From: Colletotrichum lupini
Lineage: Eukaryota > Ascomycota > Sordariomycetes > Glomerellales > Glomerellaceae
Assembly: GCF_023278565.1 (NCBI RefSeq)
Contig: NC_064679.1
Location: 1,550,001 to 1,614,000 of the forward strand
Length of the DNA: 64,000 nt
Direction: 5' to 3'
Each line of letters begins with the position of its first letter. The first letter of the stretch is position 1. The notes beneath the pieces were generated by a model. That model searched no databases. It was not told the origin of the DNA and was given only the letters and a program-made list of their open reading frames with translations. A program made the position numbers and the translations under genes. Below are positions 21,787 to 33,234 of the stretch, in pieces.

Positions 21787-22506
21787 ATGAGCTCCGCACC
21801 GACGACTCGCCTCTTGGCGAGATCCATCTTCCAGACTGCCGCCCGTCCATCCCCGATAGCACGATGCTCCCCGGCATTCCTCCGACCCTTCTCTCAGACC
21901 CCGATTCAGCGCGCCGACGATGCGAAGAAAGGAGGCCAGGAGCTTCTCGCTGCCATGTACGGCTCCCGCTCCACAGCCTCAACACCGGCACCGACACAGG
22001 GAACTAGCTCGCCCAGCCACAACCAGACAATGCTTCTCCAAACCCTGAACAAGGCCGCCGGCAAGTCGCTAGATGGCGGTCTCGCCTCAAGCGGCTCAGG
22101 CCTCGACGACCTTGTCCCCGAACAGGAGGACCTCTTGGAGCCGTACCACATGCACATCTACTCCCACAAGCACAACACGCACGTGACGGTCACGAAGCCC
22201 GACCGTGGCGCCATCATCTCCCTGTCGACCGGCAACATCGGCTTCAAGAAGTCCAAGAGGAAAGGATACGACGCCGCCTACCAATTGACGGCATACGTCC
22301 TCGAGAGGTTGAACTACGCTGGATGGCACAAGAAGATCAACAAGCTCGAGATCGTGCTCAGAGGATTCGGCGTTGGACGTGACGCGGCAGTTAAGGTTCT
22401 CATGGCCCCCGAAGGTAAGCTCTGGAGAAGCAAGGTCATTCGGGTGGCGGACTCAACGAGATTGAAATTTGGTGGAACAAGGAGCAAGAACCCAAGACGT
22501 GTCTAG
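21787..22506 (+). CDS. MRPS18: Mitochondrial small-subunit ribosomal protein uS11m
   Basis: A single exon encodes 239 residues. The C-terminal about 120 residues are the S11 family domain (HIYSHKHNTHVTVTKP, GAIISLSTGNIGFKKSKRKGYDAAYQ, RGFGVGRDAAVKVLM), ending in the basic SKNPRRV tail. The N-terminal about 120 residues contain an Arg/Ala/Ser-rich presequence (RLLARSIFQTAARP) and a low-complexity linker, as in yeast mitochondrial S18, the fungal S11 homologue. It binds 16S-like rRNA in the platform of the mitochondrial small subunit. It is divergent from TIM44 and converges on the DeSI-like gene. Confidence 0.93.
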   Translation: MSSAPTTRLLARSIFQTAARPSPIARCSPAFLRPFSQTPIQRADDAKKGGQELLAAMYGSRSTASTPAPTQGTSSPSHNQTMLLQTLNKAAGKSLDGGLASSGSGLDDLVPEQEDLLEPYHMHIYSHKHNTHVTVTKPDRGAIISLSTGNIGFKKSKRKGYDAAYQLTAYVLERLNYAGWHKKINKLEIVLRGFGVGRDAAVKVLMAPEGKLWRSKVIRVADSTRLKFGGTRSKNPRRV

Positions 22507-22750
22507 AAAGGGGGTACGCTGTCTGGAGTTCGCGGGGGAAGAACAACGCAACAACGCCTGTACAATACATGTACAACTGTATCATATCACAAGAGCAAAT
22601 TTCCTTGCATTCTCATGGTTTTATATCAAAAATGCAGATGTCCAACCCCACTGGTATCAAGTGCTGTACGCCCATTAAACCCAAACGCCAGACCTTTGTA
22701 ACGCCAAATATACCGCATACCCTGTTGTAGAGAATCGACGACGACAACCT

Positions 22751-23585
22751 CTACTTTCGAACCGGAGCCCTTTCGGCAGCAGGTAGGTCGCGACCCGCAG
22801 TATCCCGTACGGCCTTCTTGCCCTTGCCGTTGCCGCCACGGCGTCGTTCCTCCTCGCTATCCCAATCGGCGTCCTCCGCTTGACCCTTGGAGTTCTCGGT
22901 GAGGAACCTCGGCGGCGATTGCTTCAGCATCCTAGAGCCTTCGTGAGCACGATCATCCTCCTCCTCCTCTTCCAGGAGTGCGCCGTCGGCGGTATCGTAC
23001 TCGGGTGGGTCGATCCAGTCCCTAGGGACAACGCAGGGTAATGCGACGCCGATGCTTGCCGCACGGTTCAGCCAGCCGGGACCGGGACGGCCGGTAAGCT
23101 TTCTGCAGAGATAGGAAGTGAAGTGGTTGCAATTTTTCGTCAAGAGGTTATAGGAGGTTCCGAGGAAGTCTCTCGAGGCTTCTTCCAGAATCGCGTCGAT
23201 CTCGGCCTGGGTTGCAAAGGTAAAGCCGTGGAGGATCTCGGACTTGAAAGTGCCGCCGGGGGGCTCCGTCTTGGGCTTTGTCCAGTATACTCCCGTCACA
23301 CCTCGTCGCTCGTGCCCGCCGTAGGCGTACTCTCTGCCATTGATCACAACACCCGAGTGCAGTAGTGAAGCGCCAAATGTCCAAAGAACAGAGGATAGGC
23401 GTCCTGGCTGTAGTCACTTTGTTAGCTGGGCTGGCGGTGACGGAACCAAGCTGTCGGTTCGGTGGGTCCGAGCAACTTACAGGTAGCAGATCATAGACAT
23501 GGATTGTGACTTCGGTTTTGGATAATGACAATGTCGACCTATGCGACGCGGTAGACTGCCTGGGATTGCTCGATCGTGGAGGCAT
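22751..23585 (-). CDS. PPPDE (DeSI-like) putative thiol peptidase
   Basis: Exon 1 is 23481-23585 and exon 2 is 22751-23407, with an intron at 23408-23480. They encode 253 residues. The family includes DeSI deSUMOylating or deubiquitinating isopeptidases. The splice joins VYDLLP to PGRLSSVLW, which matches the family exactly. The catalytic His is H52 in LLHSGVVI and the catalytic Cys is C128 in LLTKNCNHF. YAYGGH and the Trp/Gly-rich GGTFKSEILHGFT segment are also present. The last about 90 residues are acidic then basic and probably flexible. ATG 23585 is chosen; an in-frame ATG at 23735 would add 50 residues without recognisable features. The true target (SUMO, ubiquitin or other) is unknown. 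Confidence 0.9.
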
Positions 23586-24770
23586 GTTTTTCTGCAATTT
23601 GTCGGGTGAGGTGTTTTTGTAGGTTGCGGGTGCTGCTGCCTTTTTGACGTATTCCAGGTTACGTCGTGAGAGCCTGGGCAGCTGCGAGTCGGGTGGGAGG
23701 GGCGCGGCGTTGTTGGAGAAGATGAGACGAGGCACGAAACGGGGAAGAGGGCCAGTCTGGGGAATAAATGCGCTTAGGGAATACTTTCGAGGACACGAGA
23801 TATGGGGGATGTTTCAGTGAATGAAGGACGCAAATACAACGAAATAGGCTGGCTGCAGAATGAACAGAAACGTTTGACGGAACTCGCGACGAGAAGGAGA
23901 CGGAAGCAAACGCAATGCACCCGGCAAAGAACCTCAAGGCAGGTCTCGTAGCTTAGGTTCCTTGGGCTTGGCTCGGGCGGTGCTCGGCGCTGAGAAAGCG
24001 GGCGTCAGCAGAAAGGCAAAGTACTGCATTGAACAACCTCAAGGAGCCTGGAGGTTGCTGGTTGATGGGAGCTTGAAGGTTAGGTCAGGTACTTGGGTAG
24101 CCAGACGTGGGCCATAGAAATCGGGTGGTGGTATGCGGGATGCACAAGTACTCTTCACTGCAAGCGGGTTGAGCCAATTGCGATCCAATAGGATGCAAGG
24201 AATGAGGTCAGAGGTGGCTCCCAGCCCCGCGCTTTCCTCCAGCTTCTTTCGGGCTTCGAGCTTCCCAGCTTGGTTGCGTGGTTGCTGGGATCGTTCCTGC
24301 CTTGCTTCCACTGTTCAGTGGTGCTGTCAGCGCCTTCCAGGTTTAGGTGGTGGCGGCGCGACGGCGGAATAGAAACGCCGGGATGGAAGTTGGCCCCCTT
24401 CAGGTACCTGGGCCCCGTTTTTGGTGGGGCACATTAAAATTCATCTAACAAGGCCGGCCACAACACCTCCGTCGCGAAAGCTTTTTCTTCTCGATCAAAC
24501 AATCTGCGAGGTTTCTCTTCCTCTTTCTACTCTCTTCTCTCTCTACCGCTCTGCTCTCTGAGTCGTCGGGCAAATCCGCGTGATTGAGGGCTGGTCACAC
24601 AGCCAAGAGTCGCCAAAACGACGTCCTTCATCCTCCTCCCTTCTTCCTTCACTTCTAAATCTCCCTCTTTGCTACCCCGCGCAGCTAGCTCTGCCTTTCG
24701 CCAAGCTCAAGTGCTTCACTGCACTTTACTCTACACCACCAAACGTCACTACGCAAAATCAAGACGCACA
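23586..24770. promoter_or_regulatory. Divergent upstream region DeSI-like/OLA1
   Basis: About 1.2 kb separates the two start codons. The 24480-24560 part is a CT-rich tract typical of strongly expressed fungal housekeeping promoters and lies about 200 bp before the OLA1 ATG. The OLA1 leader from about 24600 has no upstream ATG that I could find. No gene is seen in between. Confidence 0.55.
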
Positions 24771-26247
24771 ATGCCTCCCAAGAAGCAAGTCGTCGAGGAG
24801 AAGATCCTCCTGGGCAGGCCCGGTAACAACCTGAAGAGTGGAATTGTGGGTGCTGCGCCTTGAGCCTTCGCTTTCGCCTTGGCCTTAGAACCTGTCCGGG
24901 ATCAGGCTGACCCCCCTTCTCTTCTCTTCAGGTTGGCCTTGCAAACGTTGGAAAGTCCACCCTCTTCCAGGCCATTACCAAGTGCAACCTGGGAAACCCG
25001 GCCAACTTCCCCTACGCCACCATCGACCCTGAGGAGGCACGTGTCATCGTCCCCGATGAGCGCTATGATTGGCTTTGCGAAAAGTACAATCCCAAGTCGC
25101 GCGTGCCTGCCAACCTTACGGTGTACGATATCGCTGGTCTGACGAGAGGTGCCTCCACTGGCGCTGGTCTTGGTAACGCCTTCTTGTCGCACATTCGCGC
25201 CGTCGATGCCATCTTCCAGGTCGTTCGTTGCTTCGACGATGCCGAGATTATCCACGTCGAGGGTGACGTCAACCCTACCCGTGATCTCGACATCATCAGC
25301 GACGAGCTGCGGTTGAAGGATATCGAGTTCACCGAAAAGGCCCTCGAGAACCAGAAGAAGAAGACTCGCTCTGGTGGCAAGGGCCTCGAGCACAAGAAGG
25401 CTATAGAGGAGCAGGCTACCATTGAGAAGATCCTTCAGCACTTGAAGGACGGCAATGAAGTCCGCAAGGGTACCTGGGGCCCCAAGGAGGTAAGACTGAC
25501 AACTACATTTCTTTTCCTCATCCCACGCCTCTCGTCACATGATGACAAAGGATCTAAGATCCGAATTATAAACCCAGCTCTTCGAATGCTACGGCATATT
25601 GAGACAAAAAACCCATTCTGATTTGACACAACTCCCTCATACAATCTTGTTGCAAAACACTTGTGAGAGAAAACCATTTCTGACAAAAACGACAGATCGA
25701 GGTCATCAACCCCTTGTTCCTCCTTACCGCCAAGCCCGTCGTCTACTTGGTCAACCTCTCAGAGAAGGACTTCATTCGCAAGAAGAACAAGTACCTTCCC
25801 AAGGTTGCCGAGTGGGTTAAGGAGCACGCCCAAGGCGACCCCATCATCCCCATCTCCGTCTCTTTCGAGGAGCGTCTGACCCGCTACGAGACTGAGGCCG
25901 AGTCCAAGGAGGAGCAGAAGAACGTTGGCGCCGAGTCCGCTCTGCCCAAGATCGTTCTTCAGATGCGCAAGGTCCTCAACCTTGGCAGCTTCTTCACCAC
26001 CGGCACGGACGAAGTCCGCCAGTGGACTCTCCGCAACGGCACCAAGGCGCCCCAGGCTGCTGGTGTCATTCATACCGACTTTGAAAAGACCTTTATTCAA
26101 GTCCTCGTCTACAACTTCACCACGCTGAAGGAGCTCGGCACTGAAGCCGAGGTCAAGGCTAAGGGCAAGGTGATGACGAAGGGCAAGGACTACGTTGTGG
26201 AAGATGGAGACATCTTGCTCATCAAGGCCGGTGCTGCCAAGGGTTAG
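24771..26247 (+). CDS. OLA1: Obg-like ATPase Ola1 (YchF family)
   Basis: Exons 24771-24845, 24932-25489 and 25696-26247 encode 394 residues, the usual length. Ola1/YchF is a ribosome-associated P-loop NTPase that prefers ATP and acts in translation and stress control. The P-loop GLANVGKST is at about residues 27-35, formed across the first splice. The switch region with DIAGLTRGASTGAGLGNAFL follows. The usual GTPase NKxD is replaced by N231-L-S-E234, which explains ATP preference in this family. A central coiled coil and a C-terminal TGS domain (about 305-390) complete the protein. The second intron is 206 bp, longer than most here. All joins are phase 0. Confidence 0.97.
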
Positions 26248-26631
26248 AGAACGAATATCTGATGGAAACTTGAGATATTGGGAATGGTTAAAAGCTCTGC
26301 CTTTTCGGTTTAGATATCACTGCCGGTTAATAGAGGTCCTTTGCCACCATAGGCTGCCAGATGTGAGATGTGTGAAATTTGTGAGATCAAGGGTGAAATA
26401 CTGCAATGAAAAATGTTGTACATATGAAGTACTTGAAAAAAGAGCCATGTGCTTGTTTCCTGGCTGCCTGTGTCCCTTAATCGCATAAAGGGGGGTTCCC
26501 CCGACCCAGCTTCTGAGCGACCGCAGCACAGACCAGTTGGCTTCGATACCTGCTGAGCTTCATTCAAGTTCAAAGTGCTGCTGTATGTTCTCTCCAACAA
26601 CACCTTTGAGATCCCTTCAACCTTCAATACG
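26248..26631. other. Short intergenic region
   Basis: It lies between two + strand genes and holds the OLA1 3' end and the promoter of the TRAPPC12-like gene. No gene is seen. Confidence 0.5.
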
Positions 26632-28305
26632 ATGTCTCAACCTCCAATAAATCGTGGGCATGGACGAAACATATCAGTGACGAGGCGTGAGTGCTTATCA
26701 TCCACCATGTTAAAACCTCCTCCAACTTTAGAGCCCGCTTTCTTCTCATTCTAGGTGCATCTCATCACCCTGGCCCTGGCAGAAGCTATGGCCTATAGCT
26801 CATGAATGAGACTAAGAATGAGGGAGGGAGTGTCACCGAATCTTCACTAATACGTTTCGTACAGCGGTTCGTCCACGGTCCTCGACTAAGGGTCCGCTCG
26901 ACCTGGACGAGTGAGTTTTACTTCTCATATTGCCATGTTGGCCTTCTCTGACAGGCTTCAAGCACTCCTCTGAATGACCCGTTGTCACCAAAAGCCGCCG
27001 CCACAGAAGACACGACGCAGCAACGCCCAATATCAGGACAACGCTCTCCAGCGCTGCCTCACTCTCCCGCCGCTCCGCCCGTGAAGACAACCGTCACCAA
27101 GGACTTTGGCTTCCTCCTGCGGCCCGAGATCTACCACACCATCCAACCCGTCAACGTCCCGGTCGCATTCAGGAACTCGTCCAAGCAGCCGCCGGCCGAT
27201 GCTCCGCTCGAAGACCTGCTGGCAAAGGGCCACTTCCGCGCCGCCGCCATTGCCGCGGTCCAGGAGCTGACGGCCACGGGCAGCCCAGGCCGGCCGCGGG
27301 TCGCACCGTCGGACCACCAGAGGATCTTTAGCCTGCTGTACACGCGGCTGGCGTGCCTGACGCTCATCGACGCGACGGCGGTGGCGGCGCAGGAGGTGAG
27401 GGCGCTGGAAGATTTGAATGCAGGCGTCTACATTGACGAGACCACGGGCGAGCACTTGGTGCCCTGGGAGCTGCGCGTGCTTAACGTACGGCTACAGGCT
27501 CTCGGGTTCAGCGACCCGCGCAGGTCCGTCATGAGCTACCACGACCTGGCGCGGGAGGCGCGCGAGCAGATCAGCAAGGCGACGGCACGGCACGATAACT
27601 CAGCGAGGGAGCTCTGGAAGGCGCGGCTGCAGGATCTGGGCGTTGCTGTCGCGGGCGCGCTGGTGGAGATGGATGACCCCGCCGGCGCGGCGCATCACTT
27701 GGCTACGCTCAAGGACCGCGGGAACGGAAAGATGGCGCTATCGAGGGCCCTGTTGTGGCTTCACTTGGGGGATGCGGACGCGGCGAGGCGCTGCGTTGTG
27801 CCAGGGGAGGGCTCTGGGGAGGACGGGAAGCATGCTGAGACGGTTGTGGGCGCGCTTTGTCAGATGGCTGATGGGGAGTATGAGGCGGCGCTTGCGACCT
27901 GGAGAGGGCTGAGGGAGGAAGTTGCGGATGAGATGATTGGTGTCAACATGGCGGTGTGTCTTCTTTACACTGGCAAGTTGACAGAGGTGAGTGCTTTTCC
28001 TTCTCGGGCCTTTTCCCTCGTTCTCGTGTTGTTACTTGTGGTCTCATTTCATGACACACATTTCGTGGAAACTCAAGCATGACAAAGACGGCTAACAACC
28101 AGCCATACATCAGGCACGAGCCATTTTTGAGGACATGGTCGGATCCGGCTACTCATCGCACACTCTCTTGTTTAACCTCAGCACAACCTACGAACTCTGC
28201 ACGGAGCGGAATCGGAACCTGAAGGTGAGGCTCGTTGATAAGGTGGCCGATCTGGAGGAGACCCCAAGAGGTTGGGAGAAGAACAATGCCGACTTTAAGT
28301 TGTAA
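26632..28305 (+). CDS. TRAPPC12-like TPR protein
   Basis: Exons 26632-26686, 26865-26910, 26963-27986 and 28114-28305 encode 438 residues. TRAPPC12 homologues are TPR-repeat subunits of the TRAPP tethering complex in ER-Golgi and autophagy traffic. The N-terminal 50 residues are basic and disordered and contain TKGPLDLDDTPLNDPL, formed only when the first three exons are joined as given. Helical TPR-like repeats cover about 100-420, including the MAVCLLYTGKLTEARAIFEDMV hairpin across the last splice. The third exon uses the second of two AG acceptors 8 bases apart; the first would give an immediate stop. The family call comes from overall pattern and is fairly sure. Confidence 0.82.
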
Positions 28306-28940
28306 AATCGCAAAGGAAATAAAAGTATGGCTTCGTGATGATCCTTCGAGCCGATGAGCCTATGGAGCATACCTGAAGGTAGGATAGGATTGTCATGTAT
28401 TACTGTGCAAGCCTCATGTCCGTGTGGTCCCCGAAAACGGACTTGCCCAATTGGAGCCATCCTAGCAGATTACACCCCTGTCGGTTCAATGAACCAAGTC
28501 TCCGCACTGGCATGCACAGTCGGGGACCGGACTTGCTTACAACGCTTACCAAGATGCTTACCTACGAGACTTGCATGCTTTTGCAGACTGACAAACCGTA
28601 CAGTCAACACCAGACGAAGTGCAGGTCGGCCGCTGGAGGGAAGCCAAGTCTTTTTGCGGCGGGGGGCAGTGATGCGAATACGGTTCTGATTTGTGTTCAG
28701 ATGTTCAGATGGTGAGGTGATGTAAAAAGGATGGACTTCCCGCGGTTTCCGGCGCCTGGCGGTGACGTTTTTGATGTTGGGACTTGTAATGTTCTTATTA
28801 GAGACGTCGCCGGTGGAAGTTCTCACGAGCCACGCATATCCTACTTTGTTAATCAACTGTGAAGTCGACAGCTGAACAGGTAGAGTTCGACTCACACAAC
28901 AAGAGACCCGTTTTCAATTTCACAGTTCATTTCAAACAAC
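28306..28940. other. Intergenic, no gene seen
   Basis: About 0.6 kb between two + strand genes. Short overlapping frames on both strands have no recognisable product. Confidence 0.5.
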
Positions 28941-30071
28941 ATGGAATCCAGAACCTTTCAGGAGCGAACTCTTCACCTGCTAGAGAGAATCGCAGAATCT
29001 CAGACGGCATTAGAAGCGCGCCTAGTCACAATGGAGACGATGCTCTCCCACCACAACACGCAGCCGCCGCAACACCTATCTTTTCCACAATTCCGCCAGC
29101 TGCCCCCCGAACTACGACTCCGAGTCTGGTCCCTCGTCGCCATTCCCTCACGGGTTCTGCGTCTAGACGCACGGGATGGGAAGAAGACGAAGTCACACAA
29201 GTCAGGATCTCCGCCGCCGCTGTTACGACCGCCCGCCATCGCCGGAGCGTGTCGTGAGTCGCGGGCCGTGGCGACGAAACATGGCGCGCTGGCGAGGCTC
29301 ACGTACGAGGGGGGCGAGGTGGGCAAAGGGGGGAGGACGCGGTGTTACTGGTTTGATGGGGATCGCGATGTGCTGGAGTTGGATAGCTGGGTTGACGTCG
29401 AGGGGGACCAGCCGCGGGGCATTAGAGGACTTGTACAGAGGGCGAGGCATGTTCTCGTGGGTCGTGCTGAGGCGGAGTGGTATGCCCGCCTGTTCGAGCG
29501 CGCGGCGCTGGTGAAGCGCGTGAGTTTGAAGTTTGATGTGTTGGGTGTGCGGTGTAGCACGCATGGTCGTGATGCCGTGAGACGTATGTTTGGCGGAGGC
29601 GGGGCTGAGACTACGATCGTTGTTACGGACTTGGAGGACGCGGATGAGATTGCGCGAGTGAAGAGCGTGCTGGGCTCTGGATGGCGGAACCCGGTGTTTT
29701 TGGAGTTTGATCTGGAGCTTTGGGCGAGGAGCGGGACGGAGAGGGTTGGACGGGCTGTGAGGGATGAGAAGTGGATGAGGAGGTTGAATGGGACGTGGGC
29801 GAGCGAGGTTGCGAGGGGGTGGGTTATGGCTCGGGCTGGGGCGTCTATACTAGCCAATGACGGCGGTAGAGGGGATGGGGGTGATCAAGAGGAAGATGGA
29901 GTGAGAGTTACGAGTGACAAGGGAGCCTCAGAGATGAAGTTACGGATTGCGAAGGCGACGGCGTTAGATGTCGAGGATGAGTATGTAAGGCAGGCGCTTT
30001 TGGGTATGCCCGAGGTCAGGTTTGTGAGAGCATATTGTCTTGATGAAGACTACAATGCCTGTTGTTCATAG
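28941..30071 (+). CDS. 2EXR domain protein
   Basis: A single exon encodes 376 residues. The 2EXR domain, a fungal F-box-like module of unknown role, begins with FPQFRQLPPELRLRVWSLV (about 49-67) and continues through the RAVATKHGALARLTYEGG and RCYWFDGDRDVLELD segments (about 105-150). A short coiled coil (about 8-36) precedes it. The rest shows no other domain. Such genes are expanded in Pezizomycotina and are often accessory. The coding strand turns strongly G-rich after about 29280. It converges on the subtilase gene. Confidence 0.85.
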   Translation: MESRTFQERTLHLLERIAESQTALEARLVTMETMLSHHNTQPPQHLSFPQFRQLPPELRLRVWSLVAIPSRVLRLDARDGKKTKSHKSGSPPPLLRPPAIAGACRESRAVATKHGALARLTYEGGEVGKGGRTRCYWFDGDRDVLELDSWVDVEGDQPRGIRGLVQRARHVLVGRAEAEWYARLFERAALVKRVSLKFDVLGVRCSTHGRDAVRRMFGGGGAETTIVVTDLEDADEIARVKSVLGSGWRNPVFLEFDLELWARSGTERVGRAVRDEKWMRRLNGTWASEVARGWVMARAGASILANDGGRGDGGDQEEDGVRVTSDKGASEMKLRIAKATALDVEDEYVRQALLGMPEVRFVRAYCLDEDYNACCS

Positions 30072-30286
30072 CAAAGCGGCCTTTGTCATCTTTGGCTTTC
30101 AACTACCGCCCTTCAGCGAGACCTTGCGGCTATGAGCTTCACGCCGACTTCAGTCTCGTCTCCGTCCCGTCAAGCTCACTTGGCCGTCAGTCTTCCCGCT
30201 TCAGACGGCTCCAAGTTAAGGCTTCTATCGAGAGAAGAAGCATGTGCACAAGGCTCTGCTCGTCTAACCGTTGCTCCACAGAGGCA

Positions 30287-33234
30287 TTACACCGTAGGCA
30301 AGCCGGTACTGTTCAGACTGTAAGCCAAACTCCATTCGTCTGACCTCCAGAATTCGAAATGTGTTGGGTTTTCACGGTCACCATTCATCCTCAGCGCAAG
30401 TACCTCCCAGACATAGGTTCCAGCCGGCACAAATGTCCTGTTGTTCTCGGAGCCGCCCCAGAACCAAGCCGCAGTCATTGGCTCCGCGTCTGTTCCGACG
30501 GTGTCGTTGTGGAATGGTGCTTCGCCAGTCTTGGTATTCACCATGGAATACTTCACTAGCCTGCTCCTCACGACTTGCTGGAAGGCAAATCCTGGACATA
30601 CGCTATCCAGATAGGTGATGGGGTTCTCATCTATGCCGACGCTGGCGTTATACGTGGCATTGAATATCCTTCCGGGCTCAACATCATTGAATGCGACATT
30701 CGGCAGCTTGACTCCAATCAATTTGGTCTGAGTCCGATCAATGATGGGTAAGTTGAGCAGAGATCCTCCATAGCCAGTATAGGGCACTGTCAGAAGATTA
30801 GCCTCAGAAGCTGATGATTGGACTGATATGTAACCGCCGAAAAACGACAGCCGAGCTGCGGCATCAGCCAAGTCGGGTTCGGAGAGGATCGATACTGCTA
30901 CGGATGCAGATTCACCGCCCTTCAACGTTAGAGTCGTGGGAGTAATCGATAGGTTGGTGTAGGCATCGCTGATGTTGGGCAAAGAGAAGGTGTAAGGGGC
31001 TGCAGGATCGATCACGTAACCTGACCCCGCTGGTAGATGATCCAGCTGGTAAGTGAGCTCCTCAACACCCGTGTTGGCGAGGGTGAAACTTAGGAACGGT
31101 GGTCTGTGATCGGTGTCATTGAAAGCAAGATCCGTCACGCTGACCGTCGTGACGCTCCGCACAGCACTCCAGGCATCGACCCTCCCACCTCCTTGCTGCT
31201 GAACCGGGGCCTTGATAGCATGAACCATGAAGTTTGGAATACCATCGTTGTAGTCTACAGGACGTGCCGTGGCCACGATAGCATTGCGGATCTGGCGCGG
31301 CGACCACTCGGGATGAGCAGACTTCACGAGGGCCGCGACGCCGCCCAGGTACGGGGTTGAGAAGCTAGTTCCGGCCCATACGCCGAGGCCGCCGAGACGT
31401 GCAGGGAACGGCATGGCGACGTACTGCGACGGTCCGAGAACGGCAACGCCCATATGTGTATCCAAAGCCGGACCCCAAGTTGTCCAGGATGATGGCGTGA
31501 GGCCTGTCTGGTTGTTGGGTATGAAGCTGAGGTTCATGTCGGCTGACGATGGATCGCCTGTCAGGGAGAGATCGACGCGGCCGTGTTTCGCGAGCAGCGA
31601 TACGAGTCTTGAGGCTTCGTCGAAACCGATGTTGACTGCCGCACGTACAGAAGGGTTTAGATTCGTACTACCCATGCGGGGGATGCTGAGTGCGTGAACG
31701 GTATAATTGGGAGCGTAACCCATGACATATGGTATTCCGTACTTGGTGGTGATATCCAAAGACGCGTCATCGGGGTCACTCCAACATTCGTATCTAGACT
31801 GGAGAAGAATCGTAGTTGCCGGATTTGAGGGCGGTTTTGCGCCGGTTGGAAGAGGTCGGCAAGGAGACACAACATCTTGGGGTCCCTCCAGAGCCGCAGG
31901 ATCGAAAGCGCCAGGCCACCACAACGTCAGGTTGATCTGGGCGGGCATGTCGAATATTTGCGTATCGGTGGGATCACTCGGGTGATAGTATACTGGACCA
32001 GTCTCACCGCCTGCTGTCCAGTTCCCTTGCCATGTATACACAGGGACGAGGGAAGTATCGTAGGTACCGATAGCCATGCCGCCGCGACTGGCCGTGGGGG
32101 CTCTGATCGAATACAACCCCGGACCGGTGTTACCGGCAACAGTGGTTACAAGAGTGCCGTTGTCGAACATACGCTCTATTAACGCGGGCCAAGGGGCTAG
32201 CCTGATAGTCAGCAAGTGAACGCGGTCAATCAGTAGGCAGATGGAGGCGCATCAGTTGCCCGTCTATACAGGACAAGCACCACTTACCTTCAGGATATTC
32301 CAACTCGTAGCTGTAAGGAATGGAAATGATGTCCAGATGCCGCTCGTACATGTGAAGGAAGTCATTCACCTGGTCGTCTCCGTTAATGGGGTTGACGCAG
32401 TCAGAGTTGGCGATCGCTTCAAAGGTGGCATCCGGTGCGACACCGGTATAGCCCCATTGCGGATCGCCCTTTCCGCCGGCGATGCCGAGATTCCCGGTGC
32501 CGTGCGGGTCACAGCTCCCGGCAGAGTCGTTGGCGCCGGTCCGCAAGTTGGTGGTATATGCGATGTTCGTTGCTACCAGGCCAGGTGCGGTCACATCAAT
32601 CGCGGCATCCATGATGGCAACGCGGACGTTTGCGCCAGTTACATTCTCCTCGTGTAAGCGCAAGACACCAGTGTCCTCATGCGAAGCCCGGAGAAGCGCG
32701 GCCTTGGAGGCGATCCTGGTGCTGTCGACATTGGCTTGCACAGCGCCTCTGCGGCCAGGTTCGTTGATTTCTGGATGCTTTGGCTCTCCGGGTGGGAGTT
32801 GCTGTTGCTTTGACGTTCTCTGGTATTCGAACAAGCCCCCTTCGGAGGGAAGACGCCATACATTTTGGGCATTAGTGATGATAGCGATTGTATCCAACGA
32901 TGGTTGGTGGAGTTGAATCGCTCCTTCGCCGCATTTCAGCGAGAAAGAGGCTCCGTGAAGAATGTTTGAGTTGTACTCGCGAAACTTAGTGACGGAGCAG
33001 TAGAATCCATATTCTACAAGTCCATCCTCGATGGTCAATGGCATACCTTCAGACTATCGCCATATGTTAGCGCCTTCAGTCATGGAATGTCCCACAGACA
33101 AGGTACCGCACGCTCTCCGTCGTAAAGCCATATTCAATGACATAGCTACTACGAGGTTTTCCACCTATAGGTAATGGGACAAGTGCAGCGGTGAAGCCTG
33201 CAAAGATGAGTCCGAGATGTCGAATGCAGCGCAT
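30287..33234 (-). CDS. Secreted subtilisin-like serine peptidase (S8)
   Basis: Exons 33112-33234, 32288-33053 and 30287-32196 encode 932 residues. Residues 1-18 form a signal peptide. A propeptide-like part follows. The catalytic triad is D189 (VAIMDAAID), H225 (DPHGTGN) and S574 (GTSFSTP), with the oxyanion Asn at N319 (TVAGNTG). The about 255 residues between N319 and S574 leave room for an inserted PA-type domain. After the peptidase domain, Fn3-like segments run to the C-terminus. Several N-glycosylation sites are present. The His motif is unusual: HGTG replaces the common HGTH. The exon 1 donor is uncertain (GTGCGG at 33111, or GTCTGT at 33099 adding four residues). The last splice uses an AG five bases inside the first one, which would give a stop. 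Confidence 0.87.
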
